From Gallionellales bacterium RIFCSPLOWO2_02_FULL_57_47 (GTDB lineage Bacteria > Pseudomonadota > Gammaproteobacteria > Burkholderiales > Gallionellaceae), in NCBI GenBank assembly GCA_001801175.1, contig MGWZ01000063.1, positions 1 through 59,661 on the forward strand: a DNA stretch of 59,661 nucleotides, written 5' to 3'. Positions 16,860 through 25,276 of this stretch are shown here, one piece after another. The position numbers and the translations under genes are program-made. The notes beneath the pieces are model-generated. The model ran no database searches. It saw nothing but the letters and a program-made list of their open reading frames with translations, and was not told the DNA's origin. Position 1 is the first letter of the stretch; each line of letters opens with the position of its first letter.

Positions 16860-17114
16860 TTATTTCGGCGGTACCAATAACCGCCATGGTTCTACATTTA
16901 GTGCATCAGCAATTTTCTCGATATTGCCGAGTGCAACATTCCATACACAGCGCTCCACTGCCGAAATGTAAGTTCTGTCTAAATCGCAGCGAAACGCGAG
17001 TTCTTCCTGTGAAATTGCATTCTCAAAACGAAGCAGCCGAATGTTATAGGCGAGCGTCCCCCTTAAGGATTTTTCAAACTGGTTGTATTTTGGTTTTGAA
17101 ACGCGCTTTGGCAT
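16860..17114 (-). CDS. XRE-family transcriptional regulator (small HTH protein)
   Basis: This 84-residue protein is almost entirely an XRE-type helix-turn-helix: LAYNIRLLRFENAISQEELA, then LDRTYISAVERCVWNVALGN and IEKIADALNVEPWRLL. A basic leader of about 20 residues precedes it. Similar small regulators occur as phage-type repressors or as C proteins of restriction-modification systems, but no such partner is next to it. It lies in a disturbed segment between the two midA 3' ends, divergent from an outer-membrane protein gene, and may be acquired. Confidence 0.75.
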   Translation of the reverse strand: MPKRVSKPKYNQFEKSLRGTLAYNIRLLRFENAISQEELAFRCDLDRTYISAVERCVWNVALGNIEKIADALNVEPWRLLVPPK

Positions 17115-17272
17115 AGCGCGCAGAATCTACTAGCGCGGTGTTTGTATCCACGGTGTTTGCTTCGCATATGTATTCCGGATAGAGTGCCATCCCATGCTGT
17201 TCAGCTTTTTGGTAAAAAGACTTCCAAGAATGGCGTAGGCAAATTGTCTGGCTTATTTCAGGGAAGAAAAAC

Positions 17273-17902
17273 ATGAAACTGAAAACATTAGTTGCAGGTA
17301 TTGTATTGGTGACTACCGCACCCTTGGCAATGGCAGATTCAGATTTATACGGTGCGCTTGATTTGGGACAAAGCACCATGGCTATGGATTGCAGTCTCTC
17401 TGGGGCGATGTCATCACTTGGATTTACCAGCTCAACATGCATGGACAAAGCCACATCTCCCCGTGCCTCCTTGGGCTATCAAATCAATGATAATTTCGCT
17501 ATTGAGGGTGGATATATCGGTATCGGTAAGTTTGAACGTAAGGCAACTGGAACAAATCTGGGCCGTCCTGTTACTTATACAGAAAGCATGGATGTTTCCG
17601 AATTACAGCTTGCCGTTATCCTTTCATCGCCAATAGCTAACAAATTTTCTTGGTTTACAAAGATTGGTTTCGCAAGATGGGACATGAAAAATTCAGGGGA
17701 GTTGGTAGTTGCTGGTGCTGTTACCTCGGATACTCTGCCGTCGGCCACAGGTATCGATTTTCTATGGGGCATAGGTATTAGATACAACATCAACGAAGCA
17801 CTCGCCGTTCGTGTTCAGTATGATCGTCACAATATTGGTGATTCCAATACATCTGAAGCAACGGTCACTATGCCGAGCGTAGGGCTGATATTCAAGTTTT
17901 AA
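17273..17902 (+). CDS. Outer-membrane beta-barrel protein (OmpA/OmpW-like barrel)
   Basis: This 209-residue protein has a clear signal peptide (MKLKTLVAGIVLVTTAPLAMA, cut before DSDLYG). Alternating amphipathic strands follow, such as SPRASLGYQINDNFAIEGGY, KFSWFTKIGFARWDM, GIGIRYNINEALAVRVQYDR and a last strand VTMPSVGLIFKF ending in Phe, the BAM recognition signature. The two Cys near residues 40 and 56 could form a periplasmic or extracellular disulphide. AGGGAAG sits before the ATG. There is no OmpA peptidoglycan-binding domain, so it is a stand-alone small barrel. Function unknown; location in a rearranged island hints at acquisition. Confidence 0.8.
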   Translation: MKLKTLVAGIVLVTTAPLAMADSDLYGALDLGQSTMAMDCSLSGAMSSLGFTSSTCMDKATSPRASLGYQINDNFAIEGGYIGIGKFERKATGTNLGRPVTYTESMDVSELQLAVILSSPIANKFSWFTKIGFARWDMKNSGELVVAGAVTSDTLPSATGIDFLWGIGIRYNINEALAVRVQYDRHNIGDSNTSEATVTMPSVGLIFKF

Positions 17903-18015
17903 CCGTAGCACTCTAGCGCGGTAACCATCTGGCATTGCACCGCATAACCACATTTGCGGCGCATGGTCTGTTGGTTATTGCGCCCTGCTTGGGTTACGTG
18001 GGCCGCACAGTAGCA

Positions 18016-19242
18016 CTATAGCGAACGCGTCAGGTCTCCACGGGCGAATCCACACAGCGGGCCCGCGATATTTTTGCCCAACGCGATCACCTTGAACAGT
18101 TCACCCATCTCCGCCGGGCTGGTGAGTTTTTGCAGCTGCGCAGAAAGCGGCAGGTAATCGCGCAGGTTTTCCGGCGAGGTGTCCTGCAGCAGCTCGGTAA
18201 TGCCGCAGTTGATCAGGAAGAACGCCTGGCTGGTGTAACCCAGCAGCTCCAGGCCGGCATCAATACCGCATTCGGCGATGCCGGTGAAATTTACATGCGC
18301 GGTGATGTCCTGCAAGCCGGGCAGAAAGAACGGGTCGTCATGCGCATGGTGGCGGTAATGGCACATCAGGGTGCCGCTGCTGCGTTGCGGATGATAATAC
18401 TCGCGCGCGCCGAAGCCGTAATCGATGAACAGCATCGCGCCCTGTTCCAGACAATTTGCCAGGCTATTAACCAGTCCGCACGCGGCGAGGCAGATTTCGC
18501 TGACGTAATCGTCCGGAACACTGGCCGCTTCGACAGGCCTGTCCTGAGCCTGTCCTGAGCCTGTCGAAGTGGCGAAGTCGAAGGGCTCAGGACGGGCCTG
18601 TTGCGCGGCATGCAGCAAGACCGCATCTCCGATGGCGCGCTCCTGCCAGATGAAGCCGTTTTCGCTCAGTGCGACGCCGCGTTCGGTGATTGCGCCGTCG
18701 CGCCAGTGCACCAGATGCACTGGCAATGCATCGAGCACTTCGTTGGCGATGATGGCGCCGCTGAAATTTTCCGGCAATTCGTCCAGCCAATGTACACGGT
18801 TCCTCAGGTGCGGCATCCTGTTGTGCAGGGTATCTTGCTGGCGCGCGCGCAAGTCAGCGCTCACCTCAAGGATCGCGTAGCTGTCCGGCAAGTTGCCGGA
18901 TTTCTCCAGTTCGGCAAGCATATCCGCCGCCAGTTTGCCGCTGCCCGCGCCCAGTTCCAGAATATGCGGCGCACTGGATGCCATGATTTCCGCCGCTTGA
19001 CGAGCCAGGGTACGCCCGAACAGCGGAGACAGTTCCGGTGCGGTGATGAAGTCGCCCGCCGCGCCGAATTTGTGCGCTCCCGCGGTGTAATAACCCAGTC
19101 CGGGCGCGTACAGCGCCAGCTCCATATAGCGCGCAAAGGAAATCCAGCCGCCGTGTGCGGCGATATCGCGCCGGATGAATTCGACCAGGCGTGCGCTGTG
19201 ACGGGCGGCTTCCGGGCTGGGTGAGGGTAGGGGAGCGGGCAT
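18016..19242 (-). CDS. MidA/NDUFAF7-like SAM-dependent methyltransferase (COG1565)
   Basis: This 408-residue protein belongs to the COG1565 family, whose eukaryotic member NDUFAF7/MidA methylates an Arg of complex I. The N-terminus has ISFARYMELALYAPGLGYYT and GDFITAPELSPLFGRTLA. Motif I is ILELGAGSGKLAADML, followed by SAILEVSADLRARQ-like and IIANEVLDALPVH blocks, and an acidic FIDYGFGAREYYHPQR motif. Around codons 215-239 a loop contains a cluster of short dispersed repeats (18527-18600). It diverges from the pteridine reductase. Its 3' end is duplicated at 16417-16639. The bacterial substrate is not established. Confidence 0.85.
   Translation of the reverse strand: MPAPLPSPSPEAARHSARLVEFIRRDIAAHGGWISFARYMELALYAPGLGYYTAGAHKFGAAGDFITAPELSPLFGRTLARQAAEIMASSAPHILELGAGSGKLAADMLAELEKSGNLPDSYAILEVSADLRARQQDTLHNRMPHLRNRVHWLDELPENFSGAIIANEVLDALPVHLVHWRDGAITERGVALSENGFIWQERAIGDAVLLHAAQQARPEPFDFATSTGSGQAQDRPVEAASVPDDYVSEICLAACGLVNSLANCLEQGAMLFIDYGFGAREYYHPQRSSGTLMCHYRHHAHDDPFFLPGLQDITAHVNFTGIAECGIDAGLELLGYTSQAFFLINCGITELLQDTSPENLRDYLPLSAQLQKLTSPAEMGELFKVIALGKNIAGPLCGFARGDLTRSL
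18527..18600. repeat. Composite cluster of repeat B inside the midA-like gene
   Basis: Several overlapping copies of the TTCGACAGGCTCAGGACAGG-type element lie head to head here: GCTTCGACAGGCCTGTCCTG, a second CTGTCCTGAGCC, CTGTCGAAG, then GAAGTCGAAGGGCTCAGGAC. The host frame stays open through it, adding a loop around PEPFDFATSTGSGQAQDRPV. Related single 24-bp copies occur in hemF, purD and fthC. Confidence 0.8.
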
Positions 19243-19291
19243 GGTCGGGTATAATTCGCGAAGCAGGCAAGTTTAATGGAGCGCGAGTCTA

Positions 19292-20044
19292 ATGGAACAG
19301 GGGATGCAAGGCAAAGTAGTGCTGGTGACAGGCGGGGCGAAGCGTGTCGGCGAGGCGATCTGCCGCCGCCTGCACGCGGCGGGAGCGCAGCTCGCCGTGC
19401 ATTACCGCAGTTCCGCACAGGAAGCGCTGGCCATGCAGAAGGAGCTGAACAAACTGCGCCCGAAAAGCGCCGCCGTGTTTCAGGCTGACCTGCTCGACCT
19501 GGGCGCGTTGCCGCAACTGGTGCACAAGGTCATCAAAAAATTCGGGCGCCTGGACGCACTGGTCAACAACGCTTCCAGCTTCTACGCCACGCCATTGGCG
19601 GAAGTGGACGAACTGCAGTGGCATGACTTGCTCGGCACCAATCTGCGCGCACCGCTGTTTCTTGCGCAGGCGGCAGCGGCTGAATTGCGCCGTCAGCATG
19701 GTTGTATCGTGAACATCGCGGACATCCACGCCGAACGTCCGTTGCGCGGCCATTTGCTGTACAGCGTTGCCAAGGCCGGGTTGGTCGCACTGACCCGCGG
19801 ACTGGCACAGGAAATGGCGCCGCAGGTGCGCGTCAACGCCGTTGCACCCGGTGTCATCATATGGCCGGAGGGCGAGGCATGGCTGGACGAGGAACAGCGC
19901 CGCAAGATCGTGGCGCACACGCTGCTCAAGCGCGAGGGCGAACCGGAAGATGTTGCCCGCACCGTGCAATTCCTGTTAAACGATTCTCCCTACATTACCG
20001 GGCAACTTATTGCGGTCGACGGCGGTCGCAGCATCAACCTTTGA
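19292..20044 (+). CDS. Pteridine reductase-like short-chain dehydrogenase (FolM/PTR1 type)
   Basis: This 250-residue SDR enzyme carries the cofactor motif TGGAKRVG (about 14-21). Its Arg in place of the classical middle Gly (TGxxxRxG) marks NADPH-dependent pteridine reductases. NNASSFY, the catalytic LLYSVAKAGL (YxxxK) and APGVIIWPEG follow, and the C-terminus SPYITGQLIAVDGGRS is typical. Such enzymes reduce dihydrobiopterin or dihydrofolate-type pterins. It is divergent from the midA-like gene and 9 bp upstream of ttcA, an order I know from other betaproteobacteria. An in-frame ATG slightly upstream cannot be excluded. Confidence 0.85.
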   Translation: MEQGMQGKVVLVTGGAKRVGEAICRRLHAAGAQLAVHYRSSAQEALAMQKELNKLRPKSAAVFQADLLDLGALPQLVHKVIKKFGRLDALVNNASSFYATPLAEVDELQWHDLLGTNLRAPLFLAQAAAAELRRQHGCIVNIADIHAERPLRGHLLYSVAKAGLVALTRGLAQEMAPQVRVNAVAPGVIIWPEGEAWLDEEQRRKIVAHTLLKREGEPEDVARTVQFLLNDSPYITGQLIAVDGGRSINL

Positions 20045-20053
20045 AAGATTCAT

Positions 20054-21037
20054 ATGATTGAAAGTATCCAGGAAATTACTGCAGAAGCCGGCGAGGCGGA
20101 TGCAGTGCAAGGCGCGGGGCGCGCAGCGACCGAGACATATCGAGCGGACAGGCGACCGGGCGAGCACGCCGCAACGCAGCAATGCGCCGCCGCCACCTCT
20201 GAGGTGCATTTCGAGCGCCACTCCACCAATTTCAATCGCCTCAAAGGCCGGCTGGAGCACAATGTCGGCAAGGCGATTGCCGATTTCAACATGATTGAAG
20301 ACGGCGATAGCGTGATGGTATGCCTGAGCGGCGGCAAGGATTCCTATACCTTGCTGGATATTCTGCTCACCCTGCGCAAGCGCGCGCCGATTGATTTTCG
20401 CATCGTTGCGATGAATCTCGATCAAAAACAACCGGGCTTTCCTGCCGATGTGCTGCCCAATTATCTGAAGACCGCCGGCGTAGAATTCCATATCGAAAGT
20501 CAGGACACCTATTCCATCGTCAAGGAAAAAATTCCCGAGGGCAAGACCACCTGCTCGCTGTGTTCGCGCCTGAGGCGCGGCATTATCTACCGCGTGGCGC
20601 ATGAACTCGGCGCGAACAAGATCGCGCTGGGGCATCATCGCGACGACATGATCGAAACATTGTTCCTGAACATGTTCTTCGGTGGGAAACTCAAGGCCAT
20701 GCCGCCCAAACTGGTCACCGACAAGGGTGATCATATCGTGATCCGCCCGCTGGCTTATTGCACCGAAAAGGATATCGCCCGCTATGCGCGCGGCATGGAA
20801 TTTCCGATCATTCCGTGCAACCTGTGCGGCTCGCAGGAAAACATGCAGCGCAAAACCATCAAGGAAATGCTCAATGCTTGGGAGCTTCAGTATCCGGGAC
20901 GCAGCCAGACCATTTTTACCGCCATGCAGAACGTCGCGCCCTCACACCTGCTGGATGGCAGCCTGTTCGATTTCAGGAATATTCATTTGGGCGATGTCGT
21001 GGCGGAAGGTGACGTGGCATTTGATGACGCCGTGTGA
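20054..21037 (+). CDS. ttcA: tRNA 2-thiocytidine biosynthesis protein TtcA
   Basis: TtcA thiolates cytidine 32 of certain tRNAs, using ATP and an iron-sulphur cluster. The PP-loop [14 protein letters not shown], the [11 protein letters not shown] pair and a later CNLCGSQ supply the ATP site and cluster cysteines, followed by [20 protein letters not shown]. The core is full length. The N-terminus is unusual: between IQEITAEAG and [20 protein letters not shown] lie about 40 Ala/Arg/Glu-rich residues, absent from typical TtcA and encoded by GC-rich, repeat-like DNA (about 20095-20205). It is probably co-transcribed with the pteridine reductase; a terminator follows. Confidence 0.95.
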   Translation: MIESIQEITAEAGEADAVQGAGRAATETYRADRRPGEHAATQQCAAATSEVHFERHSTNFNRLKGRLEHNVGKAIADFNMIEDGDSVMVCLSGGKDSYTLLDILLTLRKRAPIDFRIVAMNLDQKQPGFPADVLPNYLKTAGVEFHIESQDTYSIVKEKIPEGKTTCSLCSRLRRGIIYRVAHELGANKIALGHHRDDMIETLFLNMFFGGKLKAMPPKLVTDKGDHIVIRPLAYCTEKDIARYARGMEFPIIPCNLCGSQENMQRKTIKEMLNAWELQYPGRSQTIFTAMQNVAPSHLLDGSLFDFRNIHLGDVVAEGDVAFDDAV

Positions 21038-21063
21038 AGCCGGCGTAAGCCCGGCTTGTTTTT
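21037..21063 (+). terminator. Rho-independent terminator after ttcA
   Basis: AAGCCGG (21037-21043) pairs with CCGGCTT (21051-21057), followed by GTTTTT. The stem begins within the TGA stop codon of ttcA. Confidence 0.75.
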
Positions 21064-21362
21064 ACGCAAGGATACCCCGAGCATGGTGGTTTGAATTCTT
21101 CCCGCGCACATGTGTAAAACGGGTAGCACAGCCTGTTCGCGACAAGAATGGTCTATGCTATGCTTGCGCTGATTGAATTCGGAAATTTTGTGTGTGGGCT
21201 GCAATTTACGCCTGGCCCGGGTCGACATGAATGATCCCTACCCGGGGTCATGGTTTGGTCTGGAGATTTCCTCACAAACTATTGTTATGCGGCGTAATCA
21301 TTGCGCCAATTTTTGATATATTCCGGTCTGCTCAACAATGAATTTATTTAAGGAGTGAAGTT
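21064..21362. other. Intergenic stretch upstream of yfaZ-like gene
   Basis: About 300 bases with no gene seen. It contains a partial palindrome around GGCCCGGGTCGA...CCCTACCCGGGGTCA (21214-21250) and ends with a strong AAGGAG ribosome site (21351-21356) for the following gene. No confident promoter hexamers. Confidence 0.4.
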
Positions 21363-21926
21363 ATGTTAGCACGCAATTTTGTTGCGCTTTCCCTATTGGC
21401 CGCCAGCACTTCTGTTCTGGCAGACACCGTCGATATCAATCTGCGCGATAACAGCGTCCAATTGCAGTATGCCGCCTCAGTGGGCCGCGATAGTCTCGGA
21501 ACATCCGAGTTGCATGCGGGCTTGCTGTATACCGATAAAAATGACCGGTTCGGCGATTTCGGCCTGGTGGTAAAAGAAGCGGCAGGCAGCAGTGATTCAG
21601 GAATAACCGCGGGTGTCGGCTTGAAGGGCGTCGTGGCTTCGGTAAACGGCAATGATGCTCTGGCCCTGGCTTTGGGGGGGCAGGTTCACTATTCGCTGCC
21701 TGCCGCCCCCCGTCTGGGCATTGCCGGTCAATTGTATTTTTCTCCGAATATTGTCACTTACCGCGATGCCGAGCGCTTTATTGAGGCCGGTGCACGGCTG
21801 GAATATGAAGTCATTCCGCAGGCGGTGGTCTATCTCGGTTATCGAAGAATCAGCTTCAGTCTCATCAACAAGCCCGATGTCATACTCGATGTAGGCTTTC
21901 ATGCGGGTGTCAGAATCGCGTTCTAA
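21363..21926 (+). CDS. YfaZ-family outer-membrane protein
   Basis: This 187-residue protein has a signal peptide (MLARNFVALSLLAASTSVLA). Short antiparallel strands follow, with the YfaZ-type pattern of SELHAGLLYTDKNDRFGDFG and a C-terminal GYRRI...GFHAGVRIAF ending in Phe, typical of BAM substrates. YfaZ proteins are predicted outer-membrane barrels without a defined function. AAGGAG is well placed before the ATG. It converges with the YhcH-family gene, 6 bp away. Confidence 0.78.
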   Translation: MLARNFVALSLLAASTSVLADTVDINLRDNSVQLQYAASVGRDSLGTSELHAGLLYTDKNDRFGDFGLVVKEAAGSSDSGITAGVGLKGVVASVNGNDALALALGGQVHYSLPAAPRLGIAGQLYFSPNIVTYRDAERFIEAGARLEYEVIPQAVVYLGYRRISFSLINKPDVILDVGFHAGVRIAF

Positions 21927-21932
21927 CCCGCT

Positions 21933-22376
21933 TCACACCACCGCAATTTTGAAGATCACCTTGCGGATGTTTCCGGCGCCAACCAGCGGCGCATGCGCAT
22001 CCTCCGGGAAGAAGATGCAGAACGCGCCGGGCGGCACGGCGATCCACGTTGCCGGCACATCGTGGAAGAACTGGATGTCCGTCTTGTAATCGCTCACCGG
22101 GTTGCGGCAATCCGCCAGCGCTTTCCAGCCCATCTCGTCGGTTCCTTCCAGCACCAGCTGAATATCGATGTACTTGCGGTGGCATTCCAGCTTTGCCTCG
22201 GCGCGAGTACGTGCGGGGACGCTCTCCACTATCGCGAACAAGTCATCGCCGACGATGGGATAGCGTCCCGGCGCGAGCGCCATCAAATCGGTGTTGCGGA
22301 TGTAGTCGAACACGCGCGGGAACAGCGGATGCAGCGCGGCATAGCGGTCGGCCTGGGAAAGTGCGGAGAGGATCAT
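21933..22376 (-). CDS. YhcH/YjgK/YiaL (TabA-like) family protein
   Basis: This protein of about 147 residues has the DUF386 cupin-like fold. Recognisable blocks are GRYPIVGDDLFAIVESVPAR, CHRKYIDIQLVLEGTDEMGW and VPPGAFCIFFPEDAHAPLVG, where the His and Glu residues bind a metal in known structures. Members include E. coli TabA (biofilm control) and YiaL/NanQ (sialic-acid related sugar isomerisation). The open frame begins at a TTG at 22397; the ATG at 22376 behind GGAAC is the better start. The physiological substrate here is unclear; no sugar-use genes are adjacent. Confidence 0.82.
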   Translation of the reverse strand: MILSALSQADRYAALHPLFPRVFDYIRNTDLMALAPGRYPIVGDDLFAIVESVPARTRAEAKLECHRKYIDIQLVLEGTDEMGWKALADCRNPVSDYKTDIQFFHDVPATWIAVPPGAFCIFFPEDAHAPLVGAGNIRKVIFKIAVV

Positions 22377-22406
22377 GGTCGTGTTCCGGCTAGGCAAAAG
22401 TTAATA

Positions 22407-22955
22407 TTATTTTCGGCCGGAAAGCATACGGGTCAGTGTGTTATCTCGCAGGATGAAGTGATGATACAACGCCGCCGCCACATGCAGTCCGATGAGGTAA
22501 TACCCCACGGTGCCGACAGTTTCATGCACCTCCTTGATCTGCTTCGCGAGGTCTTTGTTTTCGCTGATCAGCGCGGGCAGTTGCAGGCCGAAAAACGGAA
22601 TCGGTTTCCCGGATGCACTGAGCAGCAGCCAGCCCATCAACGGCAAGCCCAACATCAGCGCATAAAGCGCCAGATGCAACAGCTTGGCGGAAAGCTGCTG
22701 CCAGTTCGGCGGTTCCGGCTGGATGACGGGAGTGGGGCCGGAAAGGCGCGCCGCCAGCCGCAACCAGACCAGCGCGAACACCAGCATGCCGAGCATGAAG
22801 TGCCAAGTCTTTAACACCTCGCGGGGATCGCTGCCTTTTTCGAATAAGTCACGCAGTTCGATGGTTGCATATACAGCGACGAACAATAGGAACATCAGCC
22901 AATGGATGCCGATGGTAAGCGAGCCGTATCGGCTCGTCGTGTTTTTCCAGTCCAT
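22407..22955 (-). CDS. Cytochrome b561 family protein
   Basis: This 182-residue inner-membrane di-haem cytochrome has four helices: IGIHWLMFLLFVAVYAT, WHFMLGMLVFALVWLRLAAR, LLHLALYALMLGLPLMGWLL and VGTVGYYLIGLHVAAALYHH. His ligands lie in GIHWLM, KTWHFM, EVHETVG and GLHVAA. Family members pass electrons from ubiquinol, and E. coli CybB is a superoxide:ubiquinone oxidoreductase. The long open frame starts upstream, but GGAGACTTACC before the ATG at 22955 (MDWKNTTSRYG) fits the family start. Likely follows its own promoter; the next gene downstream is the YhcH gene after 30 bp. Confidence 0.88.
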   Translation of the reverse strand: MDWKNTTSRYGSLTIGIHWLMFLLFVAVYATIELRDLFEKGSDPREVLKTWHFMLGMLVFALVWLRLAARLSGPTPVIQPEPPNWQQLSAKLLHLALYALMLGLPLMGWLLLSASGKPIPFFGLQLPALISENKDLAKQIKEVHETVGTVGYYLIGLHVAAALYHHFILRDNTLTRMLSGRK

Positions 22956-23095
22956 GGTAAGTCTCCATTCAGAGTTTTGGTTTTGAGCGACAGTAAATCG
23001 GGGTTGCAGATATGCTATTGCGGTAGTCCACAACGGCTTCCTGATGATTGGATGTGAATCAGGAATTATGCTGGCAAGCCTTGATGCAGGCAAGC

Positions 23096-24442
23096 TTAAA
23101 TAAACCTCGCCACCATCCCCCTTGCCAGTTCACCCTGCAACGGTATCCGTACGCGATGCCCGCTGCCTGGAGCAACTTTCAGTTCTGCGCCTTCGAGGCT
23201 GCGCATCTCTTTCAACTCGATAATGCAGTTTCCGGAAGGGTGGATGATTTCCAGTCTGTCGCCGACCTGGAATTTGTTTTTCACGTCGATCTCGGCGATG
23301 CCGCCGGCGCAACTGACAATGTCGCCGACATATTGCTGACGGGTGCTTTCGGAGTGGCCGCGCAAGTAGTTCTGTTGTTCGTGGGTGTGGTGGCGTTCGA
23401 AAAAGCCGTCGGTATAGCCGCGATTCGCCAGCGCATCCAGCGCGCCGAGCAGTGCGTAGTTGAACGGATTGCCTGCCACCGCATCGTCTATCGCCTGGCG
23501 GTACACCTGCGCGGTGCGCGCGACGTAGTAGATGGACTTGGTGCGGCCTTCGACCTTGAGCGAATCCACGCCGATCTTTACCAGCCGTTCGACATGCTCC
23601 ACGGCGCGCAGATCTTTCGAGTTCATGATGTAGGTGCCGTGTTCGTCTTCCAGCACCGGCATCAGCTCGTCAGGGTGATCGCCGCGCGAGATCAGGTATG
23701 CACGGTCGGCCAGCGGGTGGCGCGGCTGGCTGCCGCAATCGGACAGCGCGGATGCGCTCAGCGCCTTGTCGAAGTCGAAATCAATTTTTTGAATATCGCC
23801 GGTGCCGTCCTCATTCGCGCTGTCCATCTTGTAATCCCAGCGGCAGGAGTTGGTGCAGGTGCCCTGGTTGGCATCGCGGTGGTTGAAGTAGCCGGACAGC
23901 AGGCAGCGGCCGGAATAGGCGATGCACAGCGCGCCGTGGATGAATACTTCCAGTTCGATATCCGGGCATTGCTGGCGGATTTCCTCGATCTCGTCCAGCG
24001 ACAGTTCGCGCGACAGGATCACGCGCGACAGGCCCAGCGATTGCCAGAACTTCACCGCCGCGTAGTTGACGGTGTTGGCCTGCACCGAGAGGTGGACCGG
24101 CGTCTCCGGCCAGCGCTCGCGCACCATCGCGATCAGGCCGGGGTCGGCCATGATAAGCGCGTCCGGTTGCATCGCGATGACCGGCTCCATGTCCGCCATG
24201 TAGGTCTTCACCTTGGCGTTGTGCGGCATCAGGTTGCTGGCGACGAACAATTTCTTGCCCAGCGCGTGCGCTTCCCGAATGCCGGTTTGCAGCTCTTCCA
24301 TCTGGAATTCATTGTTGCGCGCGCGCAAGCTGTAGCGCGGCTGCCCTGCGTACACCGCGTCCGCGCCGAAGGCGTAGGCGGTGCGCATTTTTTCCAGCGT
24401 TCCTGCGGGCAGCAAAAGTTCCGGTGCGCGCAACTTGCTCAT
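23096..24442 (-). CDS. trhP: tRNA 5-hydroxyuridine modification protein TrhP (YegQ, peptidase U32 family)
   Basis: This 448-residue U32-family protein carries the family signature ELEVFIHGALCIAYSGRC, preceded by LLLPAGTLEKMRTAYAFGAD and followed by RDANQGTCTNSCRW, which supplies the cysteines needed for the prephenate/iron-sulphur-linked hydroxylation. TrhP (E. coli YegQ, about 453 residues) hydroxylates U34 of several tRNAs with TrhO as an alternative route. The upstream open frame is metF read in another frame. The true ATG at 24442 overlaps the metF stop in ATGA, so translation is coupled. It is the last gene of the SAM/folate operon, linking one-carbon supply to tRNA wobble modification. 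Confidence 0.9.
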   Translation of the reverse strand: MSKLRAPELLLPAGTLEKMRTAYAFGADAVYAGQPRYSLRARNNEFQMEELQTGIREAHALGKKLFVASNLMPHNAKVKTYMADMEPVIAMQPDALIMADPGLIAMVRERWPETPVHLSVQANTVNYAAVKFWQSLGLSRVILSRELSLDEIEEIRQQCPDIELEVFIHGALCIAYSGRCLLSGYFNHRDANQGTCTNSCRWDYKMDSANEDGTGDIQKIDFDFDKALSASALSDCGSQPRHPLADRAYLISRGDHPDELMPVLEDEHGTYIMNSKDLRAVEHVERLVKIGVDSLKVEGRTKSIYYVARTAQVYRQAIDDAVAGNPFNYALLGALDALANRGYTDGFFERHHTHEQQNYLRGHSESTRQQYVGDIVSCAGGIAEIDVKNKFQVGDRLEIIHPSGNCIIELKEMRSLEGAELKVAPGSGHRVRIPLQGELARGMVARFI

Positions 24443-25269
24443 AACCCCAATCGTTTCCAGATAGCCAGCGTGGGTGCGGCCTGGTTCAGCGTGTAGAAAT
24501 GCAGCCCCGGCGCGCCGCCCGCGAGCAACTTCTCGCACAGTTGCGCGACGACATCGAGGCCGAAGGCTTGCACCGACTCGTTGTCTTCGCCAAAACCTTC
24601 CAGTATCCTGCGCATCCAGCGCGGAATCTCCGCTCCGCAGGCATCGGAAAATCGCGCCAGCTGGGCAAATTTCACGATCGGCATGATGCCCGGCACGATG
24701 GGCACGGTGATGCCCAGCTTGCGGCATTCATCGACAAAGTAAAAGTAGCTGTCGGCATTGTAGAAGTACTGCGTGATGGCGGAATCGGCCCCGGCGGCCA
24801 TCTTGCGCTTGAAGTTGAGAATATCCTCGCGCGCCGATTTGGCCTGCGGATGAAACTCCGGGTAGGCAGCCACTTCGATGTGGAAGTGATCGCCGGTCTG
24901 CTCGCGTATGAACGCCACCAGCTCGTTGGCGTATTGAAACTCGCCGAGGCTGCCCATGCCGGAGGGCAGATCGCCGCGCAGCGCGACGATGCGCCGGATG
25001 CCCATATCCCTGTAGATATCGAGCATCGCGCGGATGTTTTCGCGCCTGGAGGCCACGCAGGAAATGTGCGGCGCTGCGTTATAACCCTCGGCCTTGATCT
25101 GCCGTATGGTTTCAATAGTGCGGTCCTGCGTCGAACCGCCCGCGCCGAATGTCACCGAAAAAAACTCGGGATGCAACGCCGCAAGCTGCTTGCGCACGGC
25201 CGCAAGTTTTTCGACACCCTCCGGGGTATGCGGCGGGAAAAATTCAAAACTGAATAGTTGTTTGCTCAT
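24439..25269 (-). CDS. metF: 5,10-methylenetetrahydrofolate reductase
   Basis: This 276-residue FAD-dependent TIM-barrel enzyme reduces methylene-THF to methyl-THF, the methyl donor for methionine synthesis. Diagnostic stretches are FSFEFFPPHTPEG, SVTFGAGGSTQDRTI, RRIVALRGDLPSG and AAYPEFHP, then the active-site region ITQYFYNADSYFYFVDECRK and VPGIMPI. Length matches bacterial MetF, without the C-terminal regulatory domain of eukaryotes. It is followed by trhP (ATGA overlap) and preceded by the holin-like gene (7-bp gap) in the metK-ahcY direction, consistent with one SAM-cycle operon. Confidence 0.96.
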   Translation of the reverse strand: MSKQLFSFEFFPPHTPEGVEKLAAVRKQLAALHPEFFSVTFGAGGSTQDRTIETIRQIKAEGYNAAPHISCVASRRENIRAMLDIYRDMGIRRIVALRGDLPSGMGSLGEFQYANELVAFIREQTGDHFHIEVAAYPEFHPQAKSAREDILNFKRKMAAGADSAITQYFYNADSYFYFVDECRKLGITVPIVPGIMPIVKFAQLARFSDACGAEIPRWMRRILEGFGEDNESVQAFGLDVVAQLCEKLLAGGAPGLHFYTLNQAAPTLAIWKRLGL

Positions 25270-25276
25270 GCCGATC

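Noticed and set aside
17074-17454. A 126-codon minus-strand frame overlapping the XRE gene and the barrel gene
   Set aside because: Mostly antisense to the signal-peptide region of a convincing barrel gene and matches no family.
23048-24496. A 482-codon plus-strand frame opposite trhP
   Set aside because: Shadow of a well-conserved U32-family gene.
24443-24727. N-terminal extension of the trhP frame into metF
   Set aside because: His/Arg-rich translation of metF in another frame; the ATGA overlap at 24442 gives the family start.
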